From positions 161,701,487 to 161,765,486 of the forward strand of contig OZ020585.1 in assembly GCA_963971535.1 (NCBI GenBank): a DNA stretch of 64,000 nucleotides, given 5' to 3'. Made by a program: the position numbers and the translations under genes. Shown here one piece after another: positions 32,171 through 43,802 of this stretch. Origin of the DNA: Notolepis coatsorum. Taxonomy: Eukaryota > Chordata > Actinopteri > Aulopiformes > Paralepididae. The notes under the pieces were generated by a model. The model saw only the letters and a list, made by a program, of their open reading frames with translations. It did no database searches and was not told the DNA's origin. Position 1 is the first letter of the stretch, and every line of letters begins with the position of its first letter.

Positions 32171-33480
32171 AGGTGGTCTATTTGAACTGCTGCGGTCAGG
32201 CAAGCGATACCGGAGTCTCATGGCCAGTACAGAGAGACTCCGAACTGCTTCTATCCCCAGGCCATCAGGATGCTCAAGGACAATAACACTATGTAACAAA
32301 CCATCAAATACACTCGCAGCACACACATCCACACGTACACACTCACTTTAAATAAACACTCAACTTACTCACTTCAGACACTTTAACACAATTTATATTT
32401 ATTGGTAAAGAGATTTGCACTACAATTAAAACCTCATTGCACCTTAAGGCCTCTACATGCTACAGCAACTTCAAAGCAACTTCAACACAACATCAGCGCG
32501 ATTTCAGCGCGGTTGTTTTAGAGGGTCTTGTAGACTGTGTTGTGAGGATGTTGCGTACCTTTCACCCAAATCTAACCTAAACAACCGTTGCGTTGATATT
32601 GCGTAGCAGTGATTGGTTGGTTAGCGAATGGGGGCGGGGCTGTCATATAATAATATTGGTCCCGCAGAGAATACCATCCTCCATTGTTGTAGCCAGCCAG
32701 CTAGCGTTGAACTTGATGCTATTCAATGCTCCATCATACCCAACTAACGTTAATGCCATTCAGAATTTATTAACATAGCTACAACAACACACAGTAACGT
32801 TAATATAATTACATGCATCATTGTTTACAATGAGCGGACGGTGGGGCAGTTCGAAAGGACTGGACACGGACAAGTTGTATATTAATTTAATATAATAACA
32901 GGTAGTTCGAGCTGCATTTTCGTGCCTACAACCACAGCCACAGGGATATATCCAGCTTTGACAAGCTCTCTCTCCTCCTGCCGATTAAATTCAGCAGCTC
33001 TTCCTCGACCTCGAGTGCCTGTAGCTGCCAGCTAACGTTAAAACTAACCTAAAGTTACACAAGCAGAATACATCACAAATACTTCCGGTCGGGGGATTTC
33101 AAAATAAAAGAGCGACGTCTAAAAGCACCGGAAATACGTTTATTTTGTACATTGTATTTTGTACACTGTTGCTTTGTCGATGTTGTGGTGCAGTTGCTTT
33201 GAAGTTGCTGTAGCATGCAGAGGCCTTTACCCTAAGTTTGTACCTCATCCCATTTCTGCATTGTACCTCACTGTTACTCTTTTTACTCTGTATTGTGTAT
33301 TGTATGTATATTGACTGAACACTTTATTTTACGTACTTTAGACTTTTTCTATTTGATACTTTTTATCTATTTTTATCTAACACTCCCATGGGGCTCATAC
33401 AGAAAAAAGCATTTCATGATAAAGTATTCTGTATTTTACTATGACAATTAATAAACAAACTTGAAACTTCTAATGCAAAC
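32171..33480 (+). mobile_element. L2-like LINE 3' end, split
   Basis: Starts inside the C-terminal codons (peptide [13 protein letters not shown], as in 5444-6871 on the other strand) with a frameshift after STERL. It continues into the 3' UTR with ACTTTATTTTACG and ends near ATTCTGTATTTTACTATGAC. Interrupted by a TIR element at 32447-33226. Confidence 0.75.
32447..33226. mobile_element. PIF/Harbinger-like non-autonomous element
   Basis: 780 bp with long terminal repeats AGGCCTCTACATGCTACAGC... / ...GCTGTAGCATGCAGAGGCCT (about 35 bp, one or two mismatches) and a 3-bp TTA duplication (32444-32446, 33227-33229), typical of PIF/Harbinger. No transposase frame. It also carries an ACTTCCGGTC...TTCAAAATAAAAG motif seen in the hAT element at 15632-16617. 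Confidence 0.75.
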
Positions 33481-34204
33481 GCAGAGGTGAGGAAGAGAGA
33501 CATAAGATAAGAAAACATAAATATAGGCAATCAAATTTGTATCTGCATATATGAAATATGAGAAAAAAGAAACAGTGTAAGCAAAGGTGCAGATACAATA
33601 AACATTTTTTTTACTCTAGTATATACTATGAGAGTGAAAGTAAACAGTATACACAAGGTGCAGTTTACACAAGGTACCCTAACTGGCAGAGTGTCTCTCT
33701 CTGTGATTCATTCACTCACTCTCACCCACAGTCTCACACTCACTGTCACTCCCAGTCTCACTCCCAGTCTCACTCTCACTCCCAGTCTCACTCTCACCAG
33801 CAGCAACACCTCTCCCTTCCTCTCTGGCTCACTTCCCAGTGCAAACCTCCCATTAGCCAGGATTCCAGAGCTGCCAGGCCTCTATATTAATATTTATGAT
33901 GCTCAGCGTTCCCCCGAGAGACGCCTCTCTGCGCTTCTCCCCGCGTTCAGGTGACGATAGAGAGGATTTGTCAGCTCGGCTAATGGTTTCAAATGGACAA
34001 ACATTGCTCCCGGGCGAGTTCCCTTTTGAACCGCTCTGGCTCTGCTACGTCCTCAGCTCGGTCCCGCTGGGGAGGAGGAGGAGTGCCTGTTGTTTACACA
34101 GGAAGGAGGGAGCACCTGACGATGTCACTTCCTGCCCCCATACTGCTCTTCAGCAGAAAGCGTCCGGCTCGGGGCGGAGAGAGAGAGAGAGAGAGAGCGC
34201 GCAG
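33481..34204. other. No gene recognised
   Basis: Includes a CACTCCCAGTCT-type short repeat (33707-33805) and mixed-composition DNA with two overlapping open frames lacking motifs. The right part is richer in CG and may be a promoter region for the candidate exon that follows. Confidence 0.4.
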
Positions 34205-34242
34205 CCTGAGCTCTGCTCTCAGAATGACTGGCTGGAGACACT

Positions 34243-34281
34243 ATGCCTCGCAGGGAATTCCTGCTGGAGATTCAGGAGACT
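34243..34281 (+). CDS. Possible alternative first exon (weak)
   Basis: ATG CCT CGC opens a 13-codon frame (MPRREFLLEIQET) that runs directly into a strong donor, ACT|GTGAGTTA, in phase 0. It lies after a GA-rich, GC-rich stretch. Phase 0 equals that of the pkp4 exon at 29553-29686, so an alternative pkp4 start is conceivable. There is no homology evidence, and an overlapping ATG (34224) gives another phase. Confidence 0.2.
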
Positions 34282-34500
34282 GTGAGTTAATCACTGTAAA
34301 CCGTCTTTAAGGTAGTTGGAGAGACTGGGGGGGGAAGGAGGCCGGAGGGAGGGGGAGAGGAGGAGGAGGAGGAGGAGGAGGAGGGAGAGAGAGAGGTTTA
34401 TGGAGGTCAGAAACTAGGCTAAAGTGGGCTTCTTCTGCAAGGCTTTCCTGTGACTGAGGAGAGACGGAGGACCATCGAGGGATCTGGCTGCTGCTGTAAA

Positions 34501-34635
34501 CATGCTAGGCTAACGTGCTGGGACTGGGGCTAGGACTGGGACTAGGACTGGGACTGGGACTAGGACTGGAGCTGGGACTAGCACTGGGACTATGACTGGA
34601 GCTCTGACTGGGACTGGAGCTTAGGACGAGTGGTG
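34501..34635. repeat. GGGACTAGGACT-type short repeat
   Basis: About fifteen GGGACT/GGAGCT hexamers alternate with AGGACT/ACT spacers. Confidence 0.8.
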
Positions 34636-34649
34636 AGTAGGTATGCGTT

Positions 34650-35395
<746 letters not shown>

Positions 35396-35911
35396 TGCAT
35401 TACATAGAGTATTTATTTAATTTTTATTTTGTTTCGTCTTCCTCCTTCAGCTCAACTATGTAAATTAAAAGGTTAGAAATTAACTTTACGCCTCTTTCCT
35501 CTCCAATATTTATTATCTCGTAAAATATTCATCCGGCAGACGGTGTGTTTTAGCAGATTATCTTGGACCTGGTTTCTTCTTCTTCTTCTTTTACTCCATC
35601 TGATCACGGTGTGGTGGTGGAGGCGGGAGGCTGAGGCTCAAATCACTTCTTCTCTGCGTTGTGTGGATTCAGCAGGATGGAGAAACTGCTGTGTCTTCAA
35701 CACAGGCCTCACTGTTACCGTGACGCCCTACTGAGACACATGACACCCAGCTTCCTCTGCAGGACAAATTAAAAAGAAAGAAATACCCGCTCCGTTTTAA
35801 TTATTATACATTAAAATAAAATATATACCCTTTCTTAATCTATTTTTCTCAATGTAAGAATGAATTGTATCCATTAAAGAAATTATTCTCTTAGTACAAG
35901 GACCTGTCTTT
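35396..35911. other. No gene recognised
   Basis: AT-rich unique-looking DNA; nothing identifiable. Confidence 0.5.
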
Positions 35912-36300
35912 AGATTAGATTAGATTCTAATGTATTGTCATCATACAGCGCAAGTACAGTACAACTAAAAAGAGGTTTAGCATCCAACCAGAGTGCAAAA
36001 GTAACAGTAAAGTGCAACAGTAATATACAATGTACAGGAGATTAAACTGGGTATACAATATATAAATTAGTAATCGTGTAATAGTGCTAATCAGATGTAA
36101 ATACAGAGTTGTAGTATTAATATGTACAGTGATACAGGTATAAGACACTATGGTATACTAGTAACTTAAGTCGTACTGGCCAGCAGTGTAACTAGTAAGA
36201 GTAGGTGAGGGATATGTATAGATATAGTATCTACAGATATATTAAAAATAAATTATATGCAGGGTATGTACAGATGGATGTGGATAGATATATATCCGGT
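35912..36300 (-). mobile_element. LINE 3' end with AATCT tail (fragment)
   Basis: On the minus strand the fragment ends in AATCTAATCTAATCT. The block CAGTGATACAGGTATAA occurs here (36127) and at 43233, supporting a dispersed family. Rex1/Babar-type is possible but unproven. The upstream part is lost in the assembly gap. Confidence 0.5.
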
Positions 36301-36500
36301 NNNNNNNNNNNNNNNNNNNNNNNNNNNNNNNNNNNNNNNNNNNNNNNNNNNNNNNNNNNNNNNNNNNNNNNNNNNNNNNNNNNNNNNNNNNNNNNNNNNN
36401 NNNNNNNNNNNNNNNNNNNNNNNNNNNNNNNNNNNNNNNNNNNNNNNNNNNNNNNNNNNNNNNNNNNNNNNNNNNNNNNNNNNNNNNNNNNNNNNNNNNN
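36301..36500. other. Assembly gap
   Basis: 200 unknown bases. The round number suggests a scaffold join, so true size is unknown. Confidence 0.99.
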
Positions 36501-36759
36501 TGAGGTTCAAACACTTAGTTTCCTGCATTCTGGTGAACCTTTATGCAACAATTTGAACCTTTTCTACAAGGTTCAAATTATGGTGGAAATGTCTTTATTA
36601 ATACATATAACAATATTATAACCTTCAGGTACCCGCTGACACAAATATAATAGAATATAATGCAGTAAGGCTCTCAGGCATTATGTCCCTGCAACCCCCC
36701 CTAAATCTACCACCTATGCGTCTTAACAATGCAATATGTAACGTGTGGGGGGTGTTCAG

Positions 36760-36955
36760 AGAGGCAGCTCTGTGGGGGGTGTTCCAGAGAGGCAGCTCTG
36801 TGGGGGGTGTTCCAGAGAGGCAGCTCTGTGGGGGTGTTCCAGAGAGGCAGCTCTGTGGGGGGTGTTCCAGAGAGGCAGCTCTGTGGGGGGTGTTCCAGAG
36901 AGGCAGCTCTGTGGGGAGTGTTCCAGAGAGGCAGCTCTGTGGGGGTGTTCCAGAG
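36760..36955. repeat. 28-bp G-rich minisatellite, left part
   Basis: Units GTGTTCCAGAGAGGCAGCTC followed by TGTGGGGGG. It is the same array as 37666-39268, split by the element at 36956-37665. Confidence 0.95.
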
Positions 36956-37072
36956 GCGTGTAGCTTTATGCCAAGCAAGCAGTGCAAAAATTTACCGTAG
37001 TGGCATGCAGTAATGCGCCTTTCATTTTCCGCCGCCCAGCGCCCAGGTCGCGCGGAAATAGGCTGTCTATTG

Positions 37073-37300
37073 CCATTCTCTTTGACAAACTCTAACCTTA
37101 ACCAGCTCCCTTAACAACGCCTAAACTTAACCGTTCTAACCTTAACCAACTCCGAAACCATGCCTAACCTTAACCATAGAAATTATATTGCCATTCTCTT
37201 TGACAAACTCTAACCTTAACCAGCTCCTTAACAGCGCCTAAACTTAACCGTTCTAACCTTAACCAACTCCGAAACAATGCCTAACCTTAACCTTAACTTA
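37073..37300. repeat. Two-copy repeat rich in CTAACCTTAACC
   Basis: Two copies of about 114 bp from TTGCCATTCTCTTTGACAAA (37073 and 37187). Confidence 0.85.
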
Positions 37301-37351
37301 ACCGGCGAAAGAATACACGTTAAAAAAAAATCACGTTAAAAAATATTTTCG

Positions 37352-37431
37352 ATGGATTCGAACTCGCCAGCAAACAAGCCATAGGATCCACAGCCATGTG
37401 TCCTTGCCAATTGAGCTATTGGTAGATACTG
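37352..37431 (-). other. tRNA-like stretch (Pol III A and B boxes)
   Basis: On the minus strand TAGCTCAATTGG matches a tRNA A box and GAGTTCGAATCC a B box, at tRNA-like spacing. The D and T stems do not pair properly, so this is a tRNA-derived or decayed sequence, not a functional tRNA gene. Confidence 0.5.
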
Positions 37432-37665
37432 AATAAGGGGCGGTGACTTATATATATTGAGCTCCGCTCAAGGCGGGGATCTCATGCGCATGCGCGGGCA
37501 CCTCGCGCGAGCACGCCGGCGCACGCACGCACCTGAGCGAGCCACGCCGCCGCCGGTGCACGCACGGTAGCATTTGTCTGAAAAGAAGGGCGCTTTACCG
37601 CACTAGCGTGCGGTGACGAATGCGGAAGCATTTTTGCACTGCTTGCTTGGCATTAACGTACAGGC

Positions 37666-39268
37666 GTTCCAGAGAGGCAGCTCTGTGGTGGTGGTGGGTG
37701 TTCCAGAGAGGCAGCTCTGTGGGGAGTGTTCCAGAGAGGCAGCTCTGTGGGGGGTGTTCCAGAGAGGCAGCTCTGTGGGGGGTGTTCCAGCGAGGCAGCT
37801 CTGTGGGGGGTGTTCCAGAGAGGCAGCTCTGTGGGGGGTGTTCCAGAGAGGCAGCTCTGTGGGGGGTGTTCCAGCGAGGCAGCTCTGTGGGGGTGTTCCA
37901 GAGAGGCAGCTCTGTGGTGGGTGTTCCAGAGAGGCAGCTCTGTGGGGAGTGTTCCAGAGAGGCAGCTCTGTGGGGGGTGTTTCCAGCGAGGCAGCTCTGT
38001 GGGGGGTGTTCCAGAGAGGCAGCTCTGTGGGGGGTGTTCCAGTGAGGCAGCTCTGTGGTGGTGGGGGGTGTTCCAGAGAGGCAGCTCTGTGGGAGTGTTC
38101 TAGAGAGGCAGCTCTGTGGTGGGTGTTCCAGATGAGGCAGCTCTGTGGGGGGTGTTCCAGAGAGGCAGCTCTGTGGTGGGGTTTCCAGAGAGGCAGCTCT
38201 GTGGTGGGTGTTCCAGAGAGGCGCAGCTCGTGTGGTGGGGGGGGTGTTCCAGCGAGGGCAGCTCTTGGTGGGGGGGGTCCAGCGAGGCAGCTCTGTGGGG
38301 GTGTTCCAGCGAGGCAGCTCTGTGGGGAGTGTTCCAGAGAGGCAGCTCTGTGGGGGTTGTTCCAGCGAGGCAGCTCTGTGGGGGGTGTTCCAGAGAGGCA
38401 GCTTGTGGGGGGTGTTCCAGAGAGGCAGCTCTGTGGGGAGTGTTCCAGAGAGGCAGCTCTGTGGGGGGTGTTTCAGAGAGGCAGCTCTGTGGGGGGTGTT
38501 CCAGAGAGGCAGCTCTGTGGGGGTGTTCCAGAGAGGCAGCTCTGTGGTGGGTGTTCCAGAGAGGCAGCTCTGTGGGGGTGTTCCAGCGAGGCAGCTCTGT
38601 GGGGGGTGTTCCAGAGAGGCAGCTATGTGGGGGTGTTCCAGAGAGGCAGCTCTGTGGGGGGTGTTCCAGCGAGGCAGCTCTGTGCGGGGTGTTCCAGAGA
38701 GGCAGCTCTGTGGGGGGTGTTCCAGAGAGGCAGCTCTGTGGGGGGTGTTCCAGAGAGGCAGCTCTGTGGGGGGTGTTCCAGCGAGGCAGCTCTGTGGTGG
38801 TGGGGGGTGTTCCAGCGAGGCAGCTCTGTGGGGGGTGTTCCAGAGTGGCAGCTCTGTGGTGGTGGGGGGTGTTCCAGCGAGGCAGCTCTGTGGTGGTGGG
38901 GGGGGTGTTCCAGCGAGGCAGCTCTGTGGTGGTGTGGGGGGTGTTCCAGCGAGGCAGCTCTGTGGTGGGGGGTGTTCCAGCGAGGCAGCTCTGTGGTGGT
39001 GGGGGGGGGTGTTCCAGCGAGGCAGCTCTGTGGGGGGGGTGTTCCAGCGAGGCAGCTCTGTGGTGGGGGGGGTCCAGAGAGGCAGCTCTGTGGAGTGTTC
39101 CAGAGGGGCAGCTCTGTGGGGGGTGTTCCAGCAAGGCAGCTATGTGGAGGGTGTTCCAGAGAGGCAGCTCTGTGGGGGGTGTTCCAGAGAGGCAGCTCTG
39201 TGGGGGGTGTTCCAGAGAGGCAGCTCTGTGGGGGGTGTTCCAGAGAGGCAGCTCTGTGGGGGGTGTTC
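37666..39268. repeat. 28-bp G-rich minisatellite, right part
   Basis: Units GTGTTCCAGAGAGGCAGCTC + TGTGGGGGG, with G-run length variation, CAGCGAGG variants and GTGGTGGTGG insertions. Open frames on both strands are repeat artefacts. Confidence 0.97.
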
Positions 39269-40232
39269 CAGATGCCTAATTGCCTCCAGGAATAGAATGT
39301 AACACTTCATTCACAGGTTTTGTGTTGAATGGTCCAACTGTAGTATTTGAACACACCTGACGACCTGAGCTATTGTTATGCAAAGTAGCCAGGTGGGTAC
39401 TTGGCGCAGAGTCGAGTGGAACACATTCTTCTGTGCAAGCACGTGCACATCATCCATGCATGTGCGTGCGCATGCTCCTGCTCAAAGAGGTGGAATGGCG
39501 TGCAACCCCGTCCTATGACCACTGCATCACTGGTGGTGGGTGTTCCAGCGAGGCATCAATGAGTATGAGGTCAGAGCCTGTAAAGAGCGTTCCAGCCAGA
39601 GTCGCCAGGTCCTGCGTCCTCCGACAGCTGGAGGAAGGAGGCCGTTAAGATCAGGCCATCTCTCGCTTCATCCTACCGCACGCGCGCCGACTAATGTACA
39701 CACACATCTCCATGTGCCTATTTATAGCCGCGTCGGCGGGGCTGGGGAGGCGAGGGCGACAGGGGGCTAGGCCTGTCGGCGAGGCGACTCTGGCTGGTGA
39801 TGTGGGCTGACAGTCGCGCCTCGCTGGAGAAAGCGGACGTACGTACAGCCGGCAGGCGGGATGACCCGCTTCTCACGGCCCACGCGGGAAATGATTGACT
39901 TAACCCTTGAGATGTCAAGGCTTCCTCCGAGGGAAGAAAAGCACACATTGCCGCCGGGCTATAAAGTGTCCAGCATAAAGGAGGGGATTGTGAGAGAGAG
40001 CGAAGTGCGCTGGTTGTCTTCCTGTGTTGATGTCAGAGGTTGACAGCCTTATCCTGCTGAGAGGAGCGGCTGGTTAAAGTCCTGGGTCAATGGCACTTCA
40101 GGCTCCTCAGTGTGGTTCAGGAGGGGGGGGGGGGTCCTTGGGAACAGGCGTCATTGCCGTCACATTTGTTTTTTTCCGCTGCTGCACGCTTACTGTGATT
40201 CTCCGTTAAAAGCATCTAAAAGGTCGATACGA
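39269..40232. other. No gene recognised
   Basis: Mixed-composition DNA with a G run at 40122-40134. GGTGTTCCAGCGAGGC at 39538 is a stray minisatellite unit. No coding motif seen. Confidence 0.5.
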
Positions 40233-40326
40233 TTTTATTGTGATGTTTCTTCTTGACCTGTTTATAGAAGACTTGTCCAGCCCATGGGGACATTAACGGC
40301 TTTACAAATACATTTGATTTGATTTA
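40233..40326 (+). mobile_element. LINE tail fragment (TTTGA end)
   Basis: Same 3' end as 13900-13981 and 43120-43217: GAAGACTTGTCCAGCCCATG, GGGGACATTAACG, then ATTTGATTTGATT. Confidence 0.75.
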
Positions 40327-40427
40327 AGTTTAGGTTTCCAAACCAAGCGGCAATAGAGAAGGTTAAAAGAGATTCCATGAACCTTCTGTGAAAGAGTCGT
40401 AGTGTGAAGGAGATACTTCACACACCA

Positions 40428-40700
40428 TGTCGTTGATGACCGTGGATGCTTTTAAAAAGGGCCTCACATCGCATCTTTTTAATAAAGCTTTTTTGTAGAT
40501 TTTTATCTAGTTTTAGCCCCACACATTTTATGTTCTTTTACTAGTTTTAGCCCTTCTTATGTTATGTTCTTTCTACTCTCTTTTGGCACAAAGTACATAT
40601 GAAATGCTTGGTTCTGTACGAGCCCCCTAAGATTGTGCTTCATACAGTAAAAACATTTTCTTCTACACTGTAGCGCCTTGAGATTTGTTTAATATATTAT
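40428..40700 (+). mobile_element. LINE 3' fragment, L2/CR1-like (tentative)
   Basis: The first codons read TVDAFKKGLTSHLFNKAF, a C-terminal peptide style of fish L2/CR1-type reverse transcriptases. It is followed by a UTR with GCGCCTTGAGATTTG. Confidence 0.5.
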
Positions 40701-40993
40701 TATTATTAGACTACACGCACCATATTGTTAATGTTCTTGTAAATTGGTGTAGCAAGTTTGTCATCTGTGTCTTGTTCAACTATACAGTATGCCATTATTC
40801 ATGTGTCACAATAATTCAGCACTACATTAATTTCAAAGCTTAAAACAGTAATTGGACTTTTCTTCTCCGGGGTTAATTGATGCAGGTGCTCTTCATTGGT
40901 TGATCAACCAAGCCTTGATTTAAAATCAGGTGTGTTCATGCTGACTTAGTACCTGCCAAGGGGTGTTTGTAACTTGCTTTTTATGGACATTAA

Positions 40994-41276
40994 AGGAACA
41001 CGCCAACATTTTGGGAAATTAGCTTACCGCCTTCTCCAAAGAGAGACAAGAAGATGGATACCAGTTTCCTCTCTGTGCGTTGAGTAGAAAGCTATCTGGT
41101 TGCACGTTAGCCTAGCTTAGCACAATGAATGGAAGCAGACAGTGCCGATTAGCCTTCAGGAGAGGTGTTAGTTGGACAATGCCTAGGCTAACCGGCACTG
41201 TCTGCTTCCATTCATTGTGCTTAGCTCTCTCTGGAGAAGACGATAAGCTAATTTCCAAAAATGTTGGCGTGTTCCT
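40994..41276. mobile_element. Foldback MITE with TTAA target duplication
   Basis: 283 bp, nearly palindromic (AGGAACACGCCAACATTTTG ... CAAAAATGTTGGCGTGTTCCT; also GGCACTGTCTGCTTCCATTC inverted inside). TTAA on both sides (40990-40993, 41277-41280). The TTAA site suggests piggyBac-type mobilisation. Confidence 0.85.
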
Positions 41277-41523
41277 TTAAAGACTATATTTTTGTAGGAA
41301 TGCTTCTCATTGTGTTTTAAAGCTTTTCAGTGCACAAGGTGTGGCCAGCCGTGTCAAACGTCATCTCAGTAGAAGACGAGTAAACATGTTTCTCAGGGAA
41401 GAAAAGTCTTAGCTGGACCTAGTGTCAACATGGGATTTGAAAACACAGCTTGTTATTAATACCTGTGTTAACAAAACCCAAGTATGTGTAGCTCCACTAG
41501 GTCAACGCCAACACCCTTTTATT

Positions 41524-42870
41524 CAGTGATGGGAATAACGGCACTATAAGTAACTTCGTTACTAACGGCGTTCGTTTTTTCAGTAACGAGTAATCTAATG
41601 GATTACTCTTCCAATCTTAATAACGTCGTTACCGTTACTACAAAAAAATGCGGCGCGTTACTATGAATGAACCTGTTTCTTTCATCAGACATATCTCTGC
41701 GCCGAGAGGCAATAATAATGTTCTTCCTTGTTTAGTGGACAGTGCGCGAGCCAAGCATACATGCTGACGATTGGCTGAGGTTGAATACAATGTCATGGTA
41801 AGCCAATCAGAGGTGGAGGTGGGCGGGTGTCTAAAGCATCCAGAGTCTGACACACAGCGCGACAAGACAAGCGATCACTGATCAGTCAGCATGAGACCGC
41901 GGTCCGTGTAGTGTACGTTTTGAGCTCAAAAACGAATCCAACGAACAACACAATGTCAACATGAGACCGCGGGTCCTTGAGCGTTTTGTGTTCAGTGTTC
42001 ACTCTTTGCAGCGCAGGGCACTGAGTGGCTATACTGCAGTGCTGACAGCCTTATCAACAGTGCTGCACTTCCTGGTTTAATAGCACAGGCTTCAGCTGCT
42101 CAGAGATATATATATATCTGTATGTCATGCATGTCTTAAATGTAATGATTAGATTAGTTTAGATGATTCGATTAGATTCTTATATCTGTATGTTGTGTAT
42201 GTCATTGATTGATTGATTGAAAAGTTTATTAACAGATTGCAGAATGGGTACAGTACAGTACAGCTCAATACATACAATTGTTAAGGGGATGCAGACCAGA
42301 GAAAGACTTTCGTCATAAATGTCATGAATTGAAAATGGGGGACCCTGATGTAAACAAGACGAAACTCTTTCTCTGGTCTGCATCCCCTTAACAATTGTGT
42401 GTATTGAGCCGTACTGTATTGTACCCATTCTGAAATCTGTTAATTAAAATGTTCAATCAATCAGTATATATTTGTTATTTATTTTTGGTATAGTGCTTAA
42501 CAAGCATAATTTAATGTTGCCCAGTTGTGGCCTGTTGAGGGGCAATACATATCAAAAGTTCCAAAACATCTATTCTGTTTGTATTTGTATGATCCACTAT
42601 ATAAACATAGTAATTATAATATCTACATAGCCTACACATGGCATTTGATTGGAGGCTAGTCTCACTTTGTCCCACAGCAACATTAAAATAGTTTAGATTT
42701 GTGTATGTTGTTTATGTAAAAAAAAATCTTGAAAGTAACGCAATAGTTACTTTCTGAAGTAACTAGTTACTTTTATAATTTGTAACTGAGTAAGTAATTT
42801 AGTTACTTTTTGGAAGAAGTAACTAGTAACTGTAACTAGTTACTTTTTTAAAGTAACTTGCCCAACACTG
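41524..42870. mobile_element. hAT-like element with CAGTG...CACTG ends
   Basis: Left end CAGTGATGGGAATAACGG, right end AGTAACTTGCCCAACACTG. Subterminal AGTAACTAGTTAC and GTAACGAGTAA motifs. Flanks CTTTTATT (41516-41523) and GTTTTATT (42871-42878) give an 8-bp duplication with one mismatch. A palindrome (42207-42467) lies inside. A deleted relative is at 47929-48327. Confidence 0.8.
42207..42467. repeat. Long palindrome, about 110-bp arms
   Basis: Left arm ATTGATTGATTGA...CCAGAGAAAG, spacer about 40 bp, right arm CTTTCTCTGGTCTGC...CAATCAAT inverted. Arms are highly similar (e.g. GCATCCCCTTAACAATTGT). Confidence 0.9.
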
Positions 42871-42934
42871 GTTTTATTACACGTATATGTACATACATAC
42901 CAACTATTTGCCTGTTTTATTCTCCACCCATCCA

Positions 42935-43217
42935 TAGCAACACTATTATCACCGACATCCAAGAAGGGGGATTTATCTCCTCCACATCGCCTGTGGTGCT
43001 TTTTTCCTATTGCTATAGGTTTTTCCTTACCTTCGCTGGGGTATGTCTGGGAGTGTTGCATTTATTACTTTACATTTATTTTGGATTTCATGGTGGTTTT
43101 TTGTTCTTGATTTATTGGGATGTTTCTTCTTGAATAGTTTAAAGAAGACTTGTCCGGCCCATGGGGACATTAACTTGTGATTTTGGGCTTTACAAATCAA
43201 TTTGATTTGATTTAATA
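42935..43217 (+). mobile_element. 5'-truncated LINE fragment with TTTGA tail
   Basis: Begins CAACACTATTATCACCGACA like 13641 and ends AATTTGATTTGATTT. The fullest outside copy of the family inserted in ORF2 at 13503-13981. Confidence 0.8.
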
Positions 43218-43227
43218 TGCATTTATA

Positions 43228-43380
43228 TGTCCAGTGATACAGGTATAAAGACACTATGCTCAGGCACTCTACTACTGGCCCCTGAGCAGCTAACTCTGGA
43301 GCGGTTAAAGCTGAGGTGCCTTGCTCAAGGGCACAGCGAGCAGGCACATGCACACATAGAGCCCGACGGGTACACAAACT
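43228..43380. mobile_element. SINE/LINE-derived fragment (tentative)
   Basis: CTACTGGCCCCTGAGCAGCT and GTGCCTTGCTCAAGGGCACA are words common in dispersed fish repeats. No ends defined. Confidence 0.4.
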
Positions 43381-43497
43381 AAAAACCGATATTGTCTGAA
43401 TTACTAGAAGAAAGAAATGCACCACCTTTGGCTGATAGTAATTTATTAATTTCTTAGGATTTCTTTTGGTCTAATAAATGTGTAAGGTTCTTAGATG

Positions 43498-43802
43498 GAT
43501 CTCCTGCTGCCTCCTCCTCCTCTTCCTCCTCCTCCTCCTCCTCCTCCTCCTCCTACTCTTCCTCATCTTCCTCCTCCTCTTCCTCCTCCTCCTCATCCTC
43601 CTCCTCTTCCTCTTCCTCCTCCTAATCCTCCTCCTGCTCCTCCTCCTCTTGCTCCTGCTCCTCCTCCTGCTCCTGCTCCTGCTCCTCCTCCTCCTCATCC
43701 TGCTCCTCCTCCTCCTCCTCCTGCTCCTCCTCCTCCTCCTAATCCTCCTCCTCCTCCTGCTCTTCCTCCTCCTCCTCCTCCTGCTCCTCCTCCTCCTCCT
43801 CC
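43498..43802. repeat. TCC-rich microsatellite overlapping klhl10 3' end
   Basis: Imperfect CCT/GCT triplets. On the minus strand they read as Gly- and Ala-rich codons continuous with the last klhl10 exon. Confidence 0.95.

Larger units (their letters stand above)
36956..37665. mobile_element. TIR element inserted in the minisatellite
   Basis: 710 bp. Inverted ends share about 32 of 36 bases, including TGCCAAGCAAGCAGTGCAAA. GTTCCAGAG (9 bp) flanks both sides (36947-36955, 37666-37674); 9 bp would suit a Mutator-like element, though the minisatellite unit itself contains this word. Inside: a direct repeat with CTAACCTTAACC words (37073-37300), a tRNA-like stretch, and a short CG-rich block (37470-37570). 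Confidence 0.7.

Noticed and set aside
37073-37300. Interstitial telomere sequence
   Set aside because: CTAACCTTAACC words are irregular and part of a 114-bp repeat, not TTAGGG arrays.
37352-37431. Functional tRNA gene
   Set aside because: A and B boxes are present, but the D and T stems do not pair and the acceptor stem is absent.
37613-39302. Overlapping 300-560-codon frames in both strands
   Set aside because: Artefacts of the 28-bp minisatellite; frame changes with G-run length.
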